A stretch of DNA of 64,000 nt from Actinoallomurus spadix (lineage in GTDB: Bacteria; Actinomycetota; Actinomycetes; Streptosporangiales; Streptosporangiaceae): assembly GCF_024055725.1 (NCBI RefSeq), contig NZ_JAMXMX010000013.1, positions 170,604 to 234,603 on the forward strand. The letters run 5' to 3'. The translations under genes and the position numbers were made by a program. The notes beneath the pieces were generated by a model that worked only from the letters and a program-made list of their open reading frames with translations, was not told the DNA's origin and did not search any database. Every line of letters begins with the position of its first letter. The first letter of the stretch is position 1. Shown here piece by piece: positions 9,532-21,200 of the stretch.

Positions 9532-9768
9532 ATGCAGTGGTTGAATCCGATGAACGACCCCGTCGTCGTCTACGTGCGGTCCCACGTCGAGGCGCGCATC
9601 GAGCGGCTCCGCGAGGACTCCGAAAGGTCACGGGGCGCCTCCGCGATCGAGTGGGCGATCATCACCGGGATCCTCGCGCTCATCGCGATCACCGTCGGCT
9701 GGGTGATCTTCCGGCGGGTCAAGTCCGCCGCCAACAAGATCAACGTTGACAACGGTCCTGGAGGCTGA
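9532..9768 (+). CDS. Flp-like pilin, small membrane protein
   Basis: The protein has 78 residues. After a charged 34-residue leader comes GASAIEWAIITGILALIAI, a type IV/Flp prepilin-like signal with Gly before the cleavage site, Glu at position 5 and one membrane helix; the mature part would be about 43 residues. The size and position directly after tadABC are those of the major pilin subunit. GAGGTG lies five bases upstream of the ATG. The leader is longer than in most Flp pilins. No prepilin peptidase gene is in this window, so processing must depend on one elsewhere. Confidence 0.75.
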   Translation: MQWLNPMNDPVVVYVRSHVEARIERLREDSERSRGASAIEWAIITGILALIAITVGWVIFRRVKSAANKINVDNGPGG

Positions 9769-9769
9769 G

Positions 9770-10207
9770 GTGCGCCACCGGACGACGCGGGAGGGCGCTG
9801 CGGCGGACGAGGGCGCGAGCACCCTCGAACTCGCGTTGCTGACGCCGATCCTCCTCATGGTCATCCTGCTGGTGGTCCAGTTCGCGATGGTCTACCACGC
9901 CCGGCACGTGGCGCTCGCGGCGGCGCAGTCCGGCGCCCGGGTCGCCCGCGAGAGCGGGGCCGCCGACTGGAAGGGAGAGGCGGAGACGAAGGCACGCGAG
10001 TACGTCCGGCGGATCGGCCCGGAGCTCCTGACCGGCGTGACACCGCAGGCCGGCGGCGACCAGAAGACGCGGTGGGTCACGGTGACCGGCAGCGCGGTGC
10101 GGGTCGTGCCCTTCCTCACGTTCCACGTCAGCCAGCGATCCGGCGGGCCGATCGAGTGTTACCGGCCCGACGTCGGCGCCGGCACGACCTGCGCGGACCG
10201 GCCGTGA
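9770..10207 (+). CDS. TadE-like pseudopilin
   Basis: The protein has 145 residues from GTG 9770, which has GGAGG five bases upstream; a TTG 24 bases earlier is in frame but poorly supported. The N-terminal segment DEGASTLELALLTPILLMV is the TadE-type prepilin-like signal and helix, and the rest is an extracytoplasmic domain with Cys residues near the end. TadE-like minor pilins are needed for Flp pilus assembly. The next gene overlaps its stop (GTGA). Confidence 0.82.
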   Translation: MRHRTTREGAAADEGASTLELALLTPILLMVILLVVQFAMVYHARHVALAAAQSGARVARESGAADWKGEAETKAREYVRRIGPELLTGVTPQAGGDQKTRWVTVTGSAVRVVPFLTFHVSQRSGGPIECYRPDVGAGTTCADRP

Positions 10208-10680
10208 CGAGCCCCGCGGCGAACCCGAACCCGAATCCGCATCCGAAACCGGACCAGCACCGGGACCGGAACCCGGACCGGGACCGGGGCACGATGGCGC
10301 TGGAGATGGCCATCCTCACCCCGGTGCTCGTGGCGTTCATGATGCTGATGGTCGGGCTCGGCCGGATCGTGGAGGCCCACGGCCAGGTGGAGGGCGCCGC
10401 GCGGGACGCCGCCCGCGCCGCCTCGGTCGCACGCGACCGGACGACCGCCCGGTCCGACGCCGAGCAGGCGGCTCAGGCGACCCTGAACGGCGGCAAGCGG
10501 TGCCGGGGCGGGCCGCGCACGGAGCCGGACTTCCGCGACTGGCGTCCGGGCGGCCAGGTCACCGTCACGGTGCGGTGCGACATCGACCTGGGCGGGCTGT
10601 CCCTGATCGGGCTGGCCGCTTCCCGGACGATGGTCGGTACGGCGACCGCTCCCCTCGACACGCTGCGGAGGATCGGTTGA
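10204..10680 (+). CDS. second TadE-like pseudopilin with NP-repeat leader
   Basis: The protein has 158 residues from GTG 10204. Its first 28 residues are made of Asn-Pro, His-Pro and Asp-Arg repeats encoded by a short tandem DNA repeat (about 10215-10280). Then GTMALEMAILTPVLVAFMM gives the TadE-type signal and membrane helix, followed by QVEGAARDAARAASVAR, a hallmark region of TadE-like proteins. It is probably a minor pseudopilin. The repeat leader may simply be slippage-prone DNA. Its TGA overlaps the TTG of the next gene. Confidence 0.8.
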   Translation: MTSPAANPNPNPHPKPDQHRDRNPDRDRGTMALEMAILTPVLVAFMMLMVGLGRIVEAHGQVEGAARDAARAASVARDRTTARSDAEQAAQATLNGGKRCRGGPRTEPDFRDWRPGGQVTVTVRCDIDLGGLSLIGLAASRTMVGTATAPLDTLRRIG

Positions 10681-11117
10681 CGCGGTGGCATCGGGCGGTG
10701 GCCGAAGACCGCGACCGTGGGACGGTCGCGATGTTCACCACGATCTTCGCCCTGTTCGTGATCGTGCTGGCCGGCCTGGTCGTCGACGGCGGCCAGGCGA
10801 TCCACGCCCGCCAGCGCGCGGCGGACATCGCCGAGCAGGGCGCCCGCGCCGCGGCCGACGAGATCGACCTGGACGTCCTGCGGCGTACCGGGCAGGCGCG
10901 GATCACCGACCCGCGCGCGGCCTGCGCCCGCGCCGAACGCCTCGTCGCCGCCTACCCCGAGGTGACGGGGCGGGCCAAGTGCCAGATCGAGGGCGGCCGT
11001 ACCGCGCGGGTCGTCGTACAGATCAAGGTCCGGCTGCAGCTCCTCGGCATCATCCCCGGCTTCAACGACTTCACCATGACGTCGGCGGCGACCGCCCACC
11101 CTCAGGAGGGGATCTGA
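10677..11117 (+). CDS. TadG-like pilus-associated membrane protein
   Basis: The protein has 146 residues and its only reasonable start is TTG 10677, overlapping the previous stop. DRGTVAMFTTIFALFVIVLA starts the membrane helix, followed by VVDGGQAIHARQRAADIAEQ, typical of the N-terminal part of TadG-like (von Willebrand-type or plain) Flp accessory proteins. This version lacks a large adhesive domain. It closes the set of three membrane-anchored pilus proteins of the operon. Confidence 0.78.
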   Translation: MTRWHRAVAEDRDRGTVAMFTTIFALFVIVLAGLVVDGGQAIHARQRAADIAEQGARAAADEIDLDVLRRTGQARITDPRAACARAERLVAAYPEVTGRAKCQIEGGRTARVVVQIKVRLQLLGIIPGFNDFTMTSAATAHPQEGI

Positions 11118-11151
11118 TGAGACCGGTCACTCCTCCGGCGAAGGAGAATCC

Positions 11152-14100
11152 GTGAGTACCATCCGGCGACCGCCGGTGCGGATCGATCGCGGGCGCGGGC
11201 CCGGTGACGTGGCCGTCGGCGTGCTCGCGCTCGCCGCCATCGCCGCGCTGCTGGCCGGTGTGCCGTTCGCGCTGGTCACCTTCTTCGGCTCGCCGATTCC
11301 CAGCCGGCCGCCGTCGATGGAGACGCTGACGCAGCGGCTCGACACCGCCGCGCTGATGCGCATCCTCGTCATCGTCGTGTGGCTGGCGTGGCTGCAGCTG
11401 GCCGCCTGCGTGCTCGTGGAGGTGTACGCCGGGATCCGCGGGGTCGGCGTGCCCGCCCGGGTGCCGTTCGCCGGTGGACCCCAGGCGGTCGCGCACCGGC
11501 TCGTCGTCGCCGCCCTGCTGCTGTTCACCGCCACGACGGTGGTCGTGCCCGCGCTGACCGCGCCGCGCGCCACGCACGTCCAGGTCAAGGAGCCGCCACG
11601 GCAGCAGCCGCGGCCGGCCGAACGCCCCGAGACCGTGGCCCGGCAGGCTCCGGAGCAGGACGCGGCGCCGACCCCCATGGAGGAGAACGCCGTCCGCAAG
11701 ATCTACCGGGTCCGGCCGCCGGAGGGACGGCACCACGAGAGCCTGTGGGAGATCGCGGAGAAGTGCCTCGGCGACGGCCGCCGCTACCGCGAGATCTACG
11801 CGCTGAACAAGGGCAAGGTGCAGCCGGACGGCACCCGGCTGACGATGGCGAGCCTGATCCGGCCCGGCTGGGTCCTCGACATGCCGGCCGACGCCACGCA
11901 CGTCGAGGTGATCCACCGGGGGCCGCACGACGGGCAGCACGAGCACGGCGTGCCCCACGCCCAGGTTCCCGGCGGCGTCCACCACCGCAGCGGCGTCACC
12001 ACCGAGCAGCAGGCGGTCGACGCGGCCCGGCGGGCGGCTCGCCAGGAGGCGCGGGACCATCAGGCCGGTCACGAGGCGCACGAGGGAAGCGGGCCGGGAG
12101 CGGAGCACCAGGGCGGCGCCGCGTCGGGTCGCCCGCCCGCCGCGCGGCCGCCGCAGGCGACCTCACCGGGCACGGCCCCGCCGGCCCGGCCGCCCGCGCA
12201 CGCGTCGCCGCGCGCCGAGCATCCCACTCCGGCCCGGCCGGAGCATTCCGGGCACCCCTCCGAGCAGCGGCAGTCACCCGCCGGGCAGGGGCAGTCACCT
12301 GCCGAGCAGCACAGGCCCGCCGAGCAGCATCGGCCCGCCGAGCGGCAGCCGTCCCACCTGCCGGCCTTCGGCTGGCCCGAGGAGCTCGCGGTGGCGTCGC
12401 TCCTGGCCGCCGGAGTGCTCGCCGTCCTCGGCCGCCGCCGGCGCGAACAGCTGTGGCGGCGGGCGTTCGGCACCAGGATCGCCCGGCCCGACGGGGAGGC
12501 CGCGCTCGCCGAGCAGGCCCTGCGCATCGGCGCGGACACCGACGCGACCCGCCTGCTCGACCTCGGCCTCCGGCAGATGTCTCAGGCCCTCGCCGCCGAG
12601 GGGCGCACGCTGCCCACCGTGTACGGCGTGCACCTCGGCGCCGACAGCCTCGACCTGTGGATCGCGCCCGCCGACCGCAACCCGCCGGCGCCCTGGGAGG
12701 AGTACGACAACGGGCAGGTCTGGCGGCTGAACGCCGGCGCCCTCGACGGGATGGCCACCGCCGACCTCGCCGACGTCCTGGCGCCGTACCCGGGGCTCGT
12801 CTCGATCGGCACGAACGACACCGGCCGGATCCTCGTCGACCTGGAGACCGCGCACGGGCTGATCTCCCTGCAGGGCCCGGACGAGGTGCGCCGTGCCGTC
12901 CTCGCCGCCGTGGCCGTCGAGCTCGCGACGAACCGCTGGTCCGACCACATGCGGATCACCCTCGTCGGCTTCGGCGAGGAGCTCTCGCTGATCGCGCCGG
13001 ACCGCATCCGGGCCGTCGCCACCCTCGCCGAGGCGCTGCCGGAGCTGGAGAGCCGGACCGAGGAGGTGCGGCAGGCCCTCGCCGCCTCGGGCGCGGACTC
13101 GGTGCTCACCGGCCGCTGCCGCGGCGTGTTCGGCGAGGCGTGGATGCCGCACTACCTGATCATGGCCGACCCGCCGGCGCCCGACGAGGCCGAACGCCTG
13201 GTCGCCCTGGCCCGTACCGGTCAGCGGATGGCGGCCGGGTACATCGTCGCGGGTGAGACGCCCGGCGCCACGTGGACCTGGGACGTCACCTCCGACGGGC
13301 GGCTCCGCGCCGGGGTCCTCGGTTTCGACGTCGAGGCCCAGCTCGTTCCCGAGCGGCACTACCGGGCCGTCCTCGAGCTGTTCCGCACGGCCGGGCGGGC
13401 GGACGGCGTCCCGTACGGCGGCCTCGACGAGGAGCCGTCGACGGCGCCCGTCATGGGCGAGGTACGGCCGGCCGTCGACATCCGGATCCTGGGCCCCGTC
13501 GAGGTGGACGCGCCGGGCGTCGTCGAGGAGAGCCGCCGGGCGCTGTGCACCGAGGTGCTCGTTCACCTGGCCACCCATCCCGAGGGCGTGCACCCGACCG
13601 TGCTGGGCGGCGCGGTGTGGCCGCGCGGGGTCTCGGCGCCGGTGCGCGACGCCACCGTCGCCCGGGTCGCCGACTGGCTCGGCCGCGACTCCCGTGGCCG
13701 CCCCAACCTGTACTACGACGAGAGCGGCCGGATCCGGCTCGGGTCGGAGGTCCGGGTCGACTGGGAGATGTTCCGCTGGCTCGTCTGGCGGTCCGCCGCC
13801 GAACCCGCCTCCGAGACGGCCTACCTCGCCTACGCCCTCGACCTCGTACGGGGCCCGCTGCTGGACGGCCGCCCGCGCGGCCGGTACTCCTGGCTGGCCG
13901 CGGAGGACCTGGAGTACGAGGCGACCGCGCGCGTCGCGGACGTCGCGCACCGGCTCGTGCTGATGCGCCTGGACGACGGCGACGCCCGGGGCGCGGTGTC
14001 GGCGGCCCGCGCCGGCCTGCGGCTGGCCGTGGAGGACGAGGGCCTGTGGCGGGACCTGCTGCGCGCGACCCACGCGACGGGCGACCAGGCCGCGGTGTAC

Positions 14101-14226
14101 GACGTCGTCGACGAGCTGAGCGAGCGCGTCACCGCCGACCCGTTCGCCGCGCAGTTGCAGCCGGAGACCGAGGCGCTGGTCGAGGAGCTCGTTCCCCAGT
14201 ACCGCGTCGCCGAGGGAGCGGGCTGA
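11152..14226 (+). CDS. membrane LysM and BTAD domain protein of the Tad locus
   Basis: This 1,024-residue protein starts at GTG 11152 with AAGGAG six bases upstream. Three membrane helices lie near residues 18-42, 65-92 and 112-136. A LysM-like domain follows (about 180-245; ESLWEIAEKCLGDGRRY). Residues about 255-405 are Pro/His/Ala/Glu-rich with repeated AEQHRP units and probably disordered, and a further hydrophobic stretch lies near 410-425. The C-terminal quarter (from about residue 776) has a SARP-like winged helix followed by a bacterial transcriptional activator domain. Such LysM-BTAD proteins are common beside actinobacterial Tad loci; their role is not settled. BTAD in a membrane protein suggests a scaffold or signalling part rather than a classical activator. 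Confidence 0.8.
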   Translation: MSTIRRPPVRIDRGRGPGDVAVGVLALAAIAALLAGVPFALVTFFGSPIPSRPPSMETLTQRLDTAALMRILVIVVWLAWLQLAACVLVEVYAGIRGVGVPARVPFAGGPQAVAHRLVVAALLLFTATTVVVPALTAPRATHVQVKEPPRQQPRPAERPETVARQAPEQDAAPTPMEENAVRKIYRVRPPEGRHHESLWEIAEKCLGDGRRYREIYALNKGKVQPDGTRLTMASLIRPGWVLDMPADATHVEVIHRGPHDGQHEHGVPHAQVPGGVHHRSGVTTEQQAVDAARRAARQEARDHQAGHEAHEGSGPGAEHQGGAASGRPPAARPPQATSPGTAPPARPPAHASPRAEHPTPARPEHSGHPSEQRQSPAGQGQSPAEQHRPAEQHRPAERQPSHLPAFGWPEELAVASLLAAGVLAVLGRRRREQLWRRAFGTRIARPDGEAALAEQALRIGADTDATRLLDLGLRQMSQALAAEGRTLPTVYGVHLGADSLDLWIAPADRNPPAPWEEYDNGQVWRLNAGALDGMATADLADVLAPYPGLVSIGTNDTGRILVDLETAHGLISLQGPDEVRRAVLAAVAVELATNRWSDHMRITLVGFGEELSLIAPDRIRAVATLAEALPELESRTEEVRQALAASGADSVLTGRCRGVFGEAWMPHYLIMADPPAPDEAERLVALARTGQRMAAGYIVAGETPGATWTWDVTSDGRLRAGVLGFDVEAQLVPERHYRAVLELFRTAGRADGVPYGGLDEEPSTAPVMGEVRPAVDIRILGPVEVDAPGVVEESRRALCTEVLVHLATHPEGVHPTVLGGAVWPRGVSAPVRDATVARVADWLGRDSRGRPNLYYDESGRIRLGSEVRVDWEMFRWLVWRSAAEPASETAYLAYALDLVRGPLLDGRPRGRYSWLAAEDLEYEATARVADVAHRLVLMRLDDGDARGAVSAARAGLRLAVEDEGLWRDLLRATHATGDQAAVYDVVDELSERVTADPFAAQLQPETEALVEELVPQYRVAEGAG

Positions 14227-14232
14227 AGGTCC

Positions 14233-15426
14233 CTACCGGTAGATGCCGGTGTGGCCCAGGGAGAACCGGCCGGGCTGCGGGAAGACGCACAGGCCGTGCG
14301 GGGCGGGTCCGGCGGGGAGCCGCCGGATGACCCGCCCGGTGCGCGTGGAGACGGCGAAGACCGTGTCGGCCTGCCGGGCGGACAGCCACAGCACCCGGCC
14401 GTCCGCCGACACCCCGCCCATGTCGGGCGCGGCCGGAAGCCGCCACCGGCCGGCCAGGCGGCGTTCGGCGACGGAGATCAGCGAGACGGTCCGCGCGGCG
14501 CCGTCGGTGACGTAGAGGGTGGCGGCGTCGCGGCTGGGGTACAGCCCGTGGGCGCCGCGCCCGGTGGCGATGAACCCGGCCGGCCGCAGGCTCGCGGCGT
14601 CGACGGCCCACACGCCGCCGCGACCCGCGTCGGCGACGAAGAAGGCCGTGCCGTCCGGCGCCAGGCGGACGTCCCGGAGCAGTGCGTCGCCGGCGAGGGG
14701 GGCCGTCCCCGCGGCGACCCGCCGCTGGAGGTCGACGCGGACCAGCCGCCCGCCGCCGCACGCCACGGCCATCGTGGATCCGTCGGCCGACAGGTCCGCC
14801 GCCGCCGGGTCGGGGCAGGGCAGGGCGACGGCCGACCGGAGCCGGAGGGTCCGCGGGTCGCGGATCTCCAGCCGTCCCGGCCGCGCGCCCAGGACCAGGG
14901 CGGACCGGCCGTCGAGCGTGAAGTACAGGTCGACGGGATCGGGGACCGGCACCGTACGGCCGCGCGTGCCGGTGCGCGCGTCGATCGGCAGGAGCCCGGC
15001 CGCCTCCGTGACCCACAGCGTCCGCAGGTCCCAGGAGGGAACGACCTGCCGTGGCACGCGCCCGACCGGGATGCGGCGGATCGGGCGGTACGTGCGGGCG
15101 TCGACCACGTCGATCGCGGTACCGCCGCTGACCGGGACGTATACCCGAGGCGGCAGGCGACGCGCGACGGGCCCGAGCATGCCGGCCCGCGTCGCGGCGT
15201 AGACCCCCGACGGCCGGTCGGGCGAGGCGGCGGGCCGGCCGAGCGGGGAGGGCGGCGGCGTGACGGGCGGCCGGACGTACGGCGCGGGCCCGCCCAGCGC
15301 CAGGACCGGTGACCCGGGCCCCGGCCGACCCCGGAAGGGCACCGTCCGGCACCCGCAGAGCGCCGGCCCGCCGACGGTCAGCGTCAGCGCGACCGCGACC
15401 CGCGACGCCGCTCTGCACCCCTTCAT
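14233..15426 (-). CDS. YncE-like beta-propeller lipoprotein
   Basis: The protein has 397 residues. The N-terminus is a signal peptide ending in PALCGC, which could serve as a lipobox (the last Cys being lipidated). After a Pro-rich linker there are about six repeats of the pattern seen in YncE/NHL-type propellers, such as AIDVVDARTYRPIRRIPVGR and GGVWAVDAASLRPAGFIATG. It is probably an exported surface protein of unknown ligand. It converges with the LysM-BTAD gene, with only six bases between their stops. Confidence 0.7.
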   Translation of the reverse strand: MKGCRAASRVAVALTLTVGGPALCGCRTVPFRGRPGPGSPVLALGGPAPYVRPPVTPPPSPLGRPAASPDRPSGVYAATRAGMLGPVARRLPPRVYVPVSGGTAIDVVDARTYRPIRRIPVGRVPRQVVPSWDLRTLWVTEAAGLLPIDARTGTRGRTVPVPDPVDLYFTLDGRSALVLGARPGRLEIRDPRTLRLRSAVALPCPDPAAADLSADGSTMAVACGGGRLVRVDLQRRVAAGTAPLAGDALLRDVRLAPDGTAFFVADAGRGGVWAVDAASLRPAGFIATGRGAHGLYPSRDAATLYVTDGAARTVSLISVAERRLAGRWRLPAAPDMGGVSADGRVLWLSARQADTVFAVSTRTGRVIRRLPAGPAPHGLCVFPQPGRFSLGHTGIYR

Positions 15427-15471
15427 ATGCGCCGGACTCTAGCCGCCCGAGGGCGGATCGTGAGCGTGTAA

Positions 15472-15906
15472 TTACGAAGAGGTCGCCATCGGCTCGAACG
15501 GATTGAGCGTACGCACGCCGGTCCGCTCGACATCCTTGACGTTCCGCGTGACGAAGGTCCAGTCGTTCAGGTACGCCGTCGCCGCCATCAAGCCGTCGAC
15601 GACAGGGATCGGCGACACCGCTTGCCATCGTCCCCAGATGATCGCCGCCGCGGTGTCGACCGGGATGATTCGCGAGGCGTATTGCTCCTTGATTCCGGTC
15701 AGCCAGGCGGCCAACGTGGTCGCCTGGGGAAGGTCGCGCTTACTGAGCTGGTGGATGCCGCGTGTGAGTTCCCCAATGACAAGGGAGCTGAGGTACTCGG
15801 TGGAGCCTTCGATCGAGCGGTACCAGGCGCGCACGTTCGGGTCGCATCCACGTGACTTCCGGAGTTCGGAGACCACATTCGTGTCGAGGAGGTAGGCCAC
15901 TCTCAC
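15472..15906 (-). CDS. vapC: VapC/FitB-type PIN-domain toxin
   Basis: The protein has 144 residues and starts at GTG 15906, overlapping the antitoxin stop (GTGA). The PIN fold is recognised by LLDTNVVSEL at the N-terminus (first acidic residues), VIGELTRGI (second acidic position), VVDGLMAATA and TRNVKDV near the end. PIN toxins of this class are Mg-dependent RNases. The arrangement antitoxin then toxin with translational coupling is the standard vapBC layout. The RNA target cannot be told from sequence. Confidence 0.88.
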   Translation of the reverse strand: MRVAYLLDTNVVSELRKSRGCDPNVRAWYRSIEGSTEYLSSLVIGELTRGIHQLSKRDLPQATTLAAWLTGIKEQYASRIIPVDTAAAIIWGRWQAVSPIPVVDGLMAATAYLNDWTFVTRNVKDVERTGVRTLNPFEPMATSS

Positions 15907-16196
15907 TCCTCGAGGAGGAACGATATGTCGCGCCCATAGTCCTCGTCACGCTTGATGAGGTCGTCGAAGTCCTCTGGGAACGGGGGTCCGGACAGCAGGT
16001 AGTCGTGGAAACTCATCCTCTTCGCCTGCGTATGGCGGTATTCGCTCATGTCGATGATGACTGCCACCTCTTCCCCGTGCCTCGTGATGATTTGGGGGCC
16101 TTCGTCGTGGGCCCGGCGTAGGACCTCACTGAAGCGCTGCTTCGCCTCTTGGACCTGCCAGTGCTGTGCTGGGTCGCGATCGTGTGCTGCGGGCAT
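15903..16196 (-). CDS. Phd/YefM-type antitoxin
   Basis: The protein has 97 residues. WQVQEAKQRFSEVLRRA followed by GPQIITRHGEEVAVIID is the Phd/YefM DNA-binding N-terminal fold, and the C-terminal half is the likely toxin-binding tail. The ATG at 16196 is preceded by a purine-rich AGGAGAG. As with other Phd-type antitoxins, autoregulation of the operon is expected; an 8-bp palindrome lies about 25 bases upstream. Confidence 0.88.
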   Translation of the reverse strand: MPAAHDRDPAQHWQVQEAKQRFSEVLRRAHDEGPQIITRHGEEVAVIIDMSEYRHTQAKRMSFHDYLLSGPPFPEDFDDLIKRDEDYGRDISFLLEE

Positions 16197-16221
16197 GCCA
16201 TCACTCTCCTCTGTCCATACA

Positions 16222-16229
16222 GTCTAGAC
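16222..16229. promoter_or_regulatory. GTCTAGAC palindrome, possible antitoxin operator
   Basis: A perfect 8-bp palindrome sits 25-33 bases upstream of the antitoxin start codon, where Phd-type autoregulators usually bind. No second copy is adjacent, so this is only suggestive. Confidence 0.3.
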
Positions 16230-16274
16230 CGAGGGGGCATTCCGTGTTCACCTGAACACGAAGTGTGCTGGTAT

Positions 16275-16490
16275 TTACGGCAGGGCGCTGGTGCGCCAGG
16301 TGCCGGGGCCGTGGGGGAGGGGGCGGCGGAGCCGGCGGGAATGGTCGGCCCAGGCCGAGCGGCGCCGCGGGGGCGTCGCCCGCGCCGCTTCGGCGGCGCG
16401 GGCCCGTGCGGTCAGCACCGCCACGAGGGCGGCGATATCCTCCGGCGTCGCGTCTCCGCGCACGACCTGCAGGAAGGGGCGCTCGCTCAT
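16275..16490 (-). CDS. accE: acyl-CoA carboxylase epsilon subunit
   Basis: The protein has 71 residues. It begins FLQVVRGDATPEDIAALVAV, the conserved core of the small epsilon subunits that stabilise actinobacterial propionyl/acyl-CoA carboxylase complexes, and ends in an Arg/Pro-rich tail. It starts 11 bases after the beta-subunit stop codon, so the pair is co-transcribed, matching the pccB-pccE arrangement in Streptomyces. Confidence 0.85.
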   Translation of the reverse strand: MSERPFLQVVRGDATPEDIAALVAVLTARARAAEAARATPPRRRSAWADHSRRLRRPLPHGPGTWRTSALP

Positions 16491-16501
16491 CAGGTCCTCT
16501 C

Positions 16502-18106
<1,605 letters not shown>

Positions 18107-18231
18107 GGAGATCAGGTTAGCCAGCGGCCGGAACGTCCCGCCAGGAGGGTCACGATCTCGGCGCTCGCTGCGGCTTCTCACCAGGCGAGACGGACTCGGA
18201 TCGCCTTGCGGGACGAACTACCCTGAGGTGC

Positions 18232-21200
18232 GTGTCGACACGAAACTCAGCTCGGCAGGAGATGCCCGAGCCACTGCGCCGTGACGTCCGGTTGCTCGGT
18301 TCGCTCCTGGGCAACGTTCTCGTCGAGTACGGGGGGCAGAGCCTGCTCGATGACGTCGAGGCCCTGCGCCACGCGGTGTTCGCCGCGCGCCGGGGCGAGA
18401 CCTCCGTCGACGACGTCGCCGCGATCGTCGGCGGCTGGGCGATCGACCGCGCGGAGCTGGTGGCCCGCGCGTTCACCGTGTACTTCCACCTGACCAACCT
18501 CGCCGAGGAGCACCAGCGGATCCGCACGCTCCGGGAGCGGGACACCGGCGAGACGCCGCAGCGCGAGTCCGTCGCCGCCGCGGTCGCCGAGATCGGGGAG
18601 GACCGCGTCCGTGAGCTGCTGGAGGACCTGGAGCTGCGCCCGGTCCTGACCGCGCACCCGACGGAGGCGCGCCGCCGCGCGGTCGTCACCGCGATCCTGC
18701 GGATCAGCAAGCTGCTCACCGACCTGGACGACCCGCGCGCGGGCAGCGGCGAGCGCGAGGAGACCACCCGCCGGCTGGTCGAGCAGATCGACCTGCTCTG
18801 GCGCACCTCGCAGCTGCGCCGCACGAAGCCGGACCCGCTCGACGAGGTCCGCACCGCCATGGCGATGTTCGACGAGACGATCTTCCGGGTCGTCCCGGTG
18901 ATCTACCGCTCGCTGGACGCGGCGCTCGCGCCGGGCACCGGCGAGCGGCCGCCGCTGGCCAAGCCGTTCCTGCACTACGGCAGCTGGATCGGCGGTGACC
19001 GCGACGGCAACCCGTTCGTCACCGCGCAGATCACGCGGGAGGCGATCGGCGTCCAGGCCGACCACGTCCTGCGCGCGCTGACCAACGCGTGTACCCGGAT
19101 CGGCCGCACGCTGACCGTGCACGAGACCACGACGCCGCCGTCCGAGGCGCTGCGCGGCGCGCTCGCCGCCGCCCGTGCCGCCCAGCCCGAGCTGTTCGCC
19201 GAGATCGCCAAGCGGTCGCCGGGCGAGCCGCACCGGGTGTTCCTGCTGCACGCCGCCGAGCGGATCAACGCGACCCGGCTGCGCCACGCCGACCTGGCGT
19301 ACCGCGGCCCCGCCGACCTGCTGGCCGACCTGCGCGTCGTCCAGGAGTCCCTGGTCGAGGCGGGCGCGCGCCGTCAGGCGTACGGCGAGCTGCAGCACCT
19401 GATCTGGCAGGTGGAGACCTTCGGGTTCCACCTGGCCGAGCTCGAGGTCCGCCAGCACTCCGCGGTGCACGAGAAGGCCCTCGCCGAGGTCCGCGCCGGC
19501 GGGCCGCTCAGCGAGCAGACCGAGGAGGTCCTCGACACGCTGCGGGTCGTGGCGTGGGTGCAGGAGCGGTTCGGCGTCGACGCCTGCCGCCGGTACGTCA
19601 TCTCCTTCACCCGCACCGCCGACGACGTGGCCGCCGTGTACGAGTTGGCCGAGGCCGCCGCGATCGGCGGCCGCGCGCCGGTGCTCGACGTCGTGCCGCT
19701 GTTCGAGACGGGCGAGGACCTCGACCGGTCCCCGGCCGTGCTGGACGGCATGCTGCGGCTCGCGCCGGTGCGCCGCCGCCTGGAGGAGACCGGCCGCCGC
19801 CTGGAGGTCATGCTCGGCTACTCCGACTCGGCCAAGCAGCTCGGCCCGACGACGGCGACGCTCAAGCTGTACGACACGCAGGCCGCGCTCGCCGCCTGGG
19901 CGGACGAGCACGACGTGCGGCTGACCATGTTCCACGGCCGCGGCGGCGCGCTCGGCCGCGGCGGCGGCCCGGCCAACCGGGCCGTGCTGGCGCAGGCGCC
20001 GGGCTCGGTCGCCGGCCGGTTCAAGGTCACCGAGCAGGGCGAGGTCATCTTCGCGCGGTACGGCCACGCGGAGATCGCCCAGCGCCACGTCGAGCAGGTC
20101 GCCAACGCGGTGCTGCTCTCCTCGACCGAGGCGGTGCAGGAGCACGCGGTGGCGGCGGCCGAGCGGTTCCGGCCGCTGGCCGACAAGATCAGCGTGGCCG
20201 CGGAGCGGACGTTCCGGTCGCTGGTGGAGACGCCGGGCTTCCCGGAGTGGTTCGCCCATGTCAGCCCGCTGAACGAGCTGGGCAACCTGCGGCTCGGCTC
20301 CCGGCCGTCCCGCCGCAAGGCGACGACGTCGCTGGACGACCTGCGCGCGATCCCCTGGGTGTTCTCCTGGACGCAGACCCGGGTGAACCTGCCGGGCTGG
20401 TACGGCCTGGGCAGCGGTCTGGCCGCCGCGGAGGACCTCGACGCGCTGCGCGAGGCGTACCGGTCGTGGCCGCTGTTCGCCGCGCTGCTGGACAACGCCG
20501 AGATGAGCCTGGCCAAGACCGACCGGGCGATCGCCGAGCGCTACCTCGCCCTCGGTGACCGGCCGGAGCTGACCGAGACGGTCCTGGCCGAGTACGACCG
20601 CACGAGCTCCCTGGTCCTGGAGGTCACCGGGCACACGCGGCTCCTGGAGAACCGCCGCGTGCTGTCCCGCGCGGTCGAGCTGCGCAACCCGTACGTCGAC
20701 GCGCTGTCCCACCTGCAGCTCCGCGCGCTGAAGGAGCTGCGGGCCGGGATCGACGACGACGCCGAGCGCGAGCGCATCGAGGACCTGCTCCTCCTCGCCG
20801 CCGCCGGCGTCGCCGTGTCCGAGGGCCGTTTCCCCGCCCGACGGCCTGCTTCGTCGTCGCGGTGGTCACTTCGCCGCCGCGGTGGCCGGGCCTCGTCCCG
20901 ATCGCGCGTTTCGTCCCGTCAACGCCGACGGCAGGGCTCCGTGCCGCGCGTGCGGGGACGGCGCCAAGATCGTGGCGGACGGCCGGCTTCCATCGGCGCC
21001 GGCTCCCATCGGCCTGCCCGTGGTTACGCTTCCCGGATGTCCTCGCTGAGATTGCGGCACTCGGCGCGCGCCATCGTCCTGGACGAGGACGACCGCATCC
21101 TGTTGTGCCGGTTCACTCCGCCCCAGCCCGCCGGGACCGTCGTGTGGGCGGCGCCCGGCGGGGGTGTCGAGCGCGGCGAGTCGGCGCTCGCCGCACTGCG

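Noticed and set aside
12295..14073. Minus-strand frame of 592 codons opposite the LysM-BTAD gene
   Set aside because: Low-complexity shadow of a gene with recognised domains.
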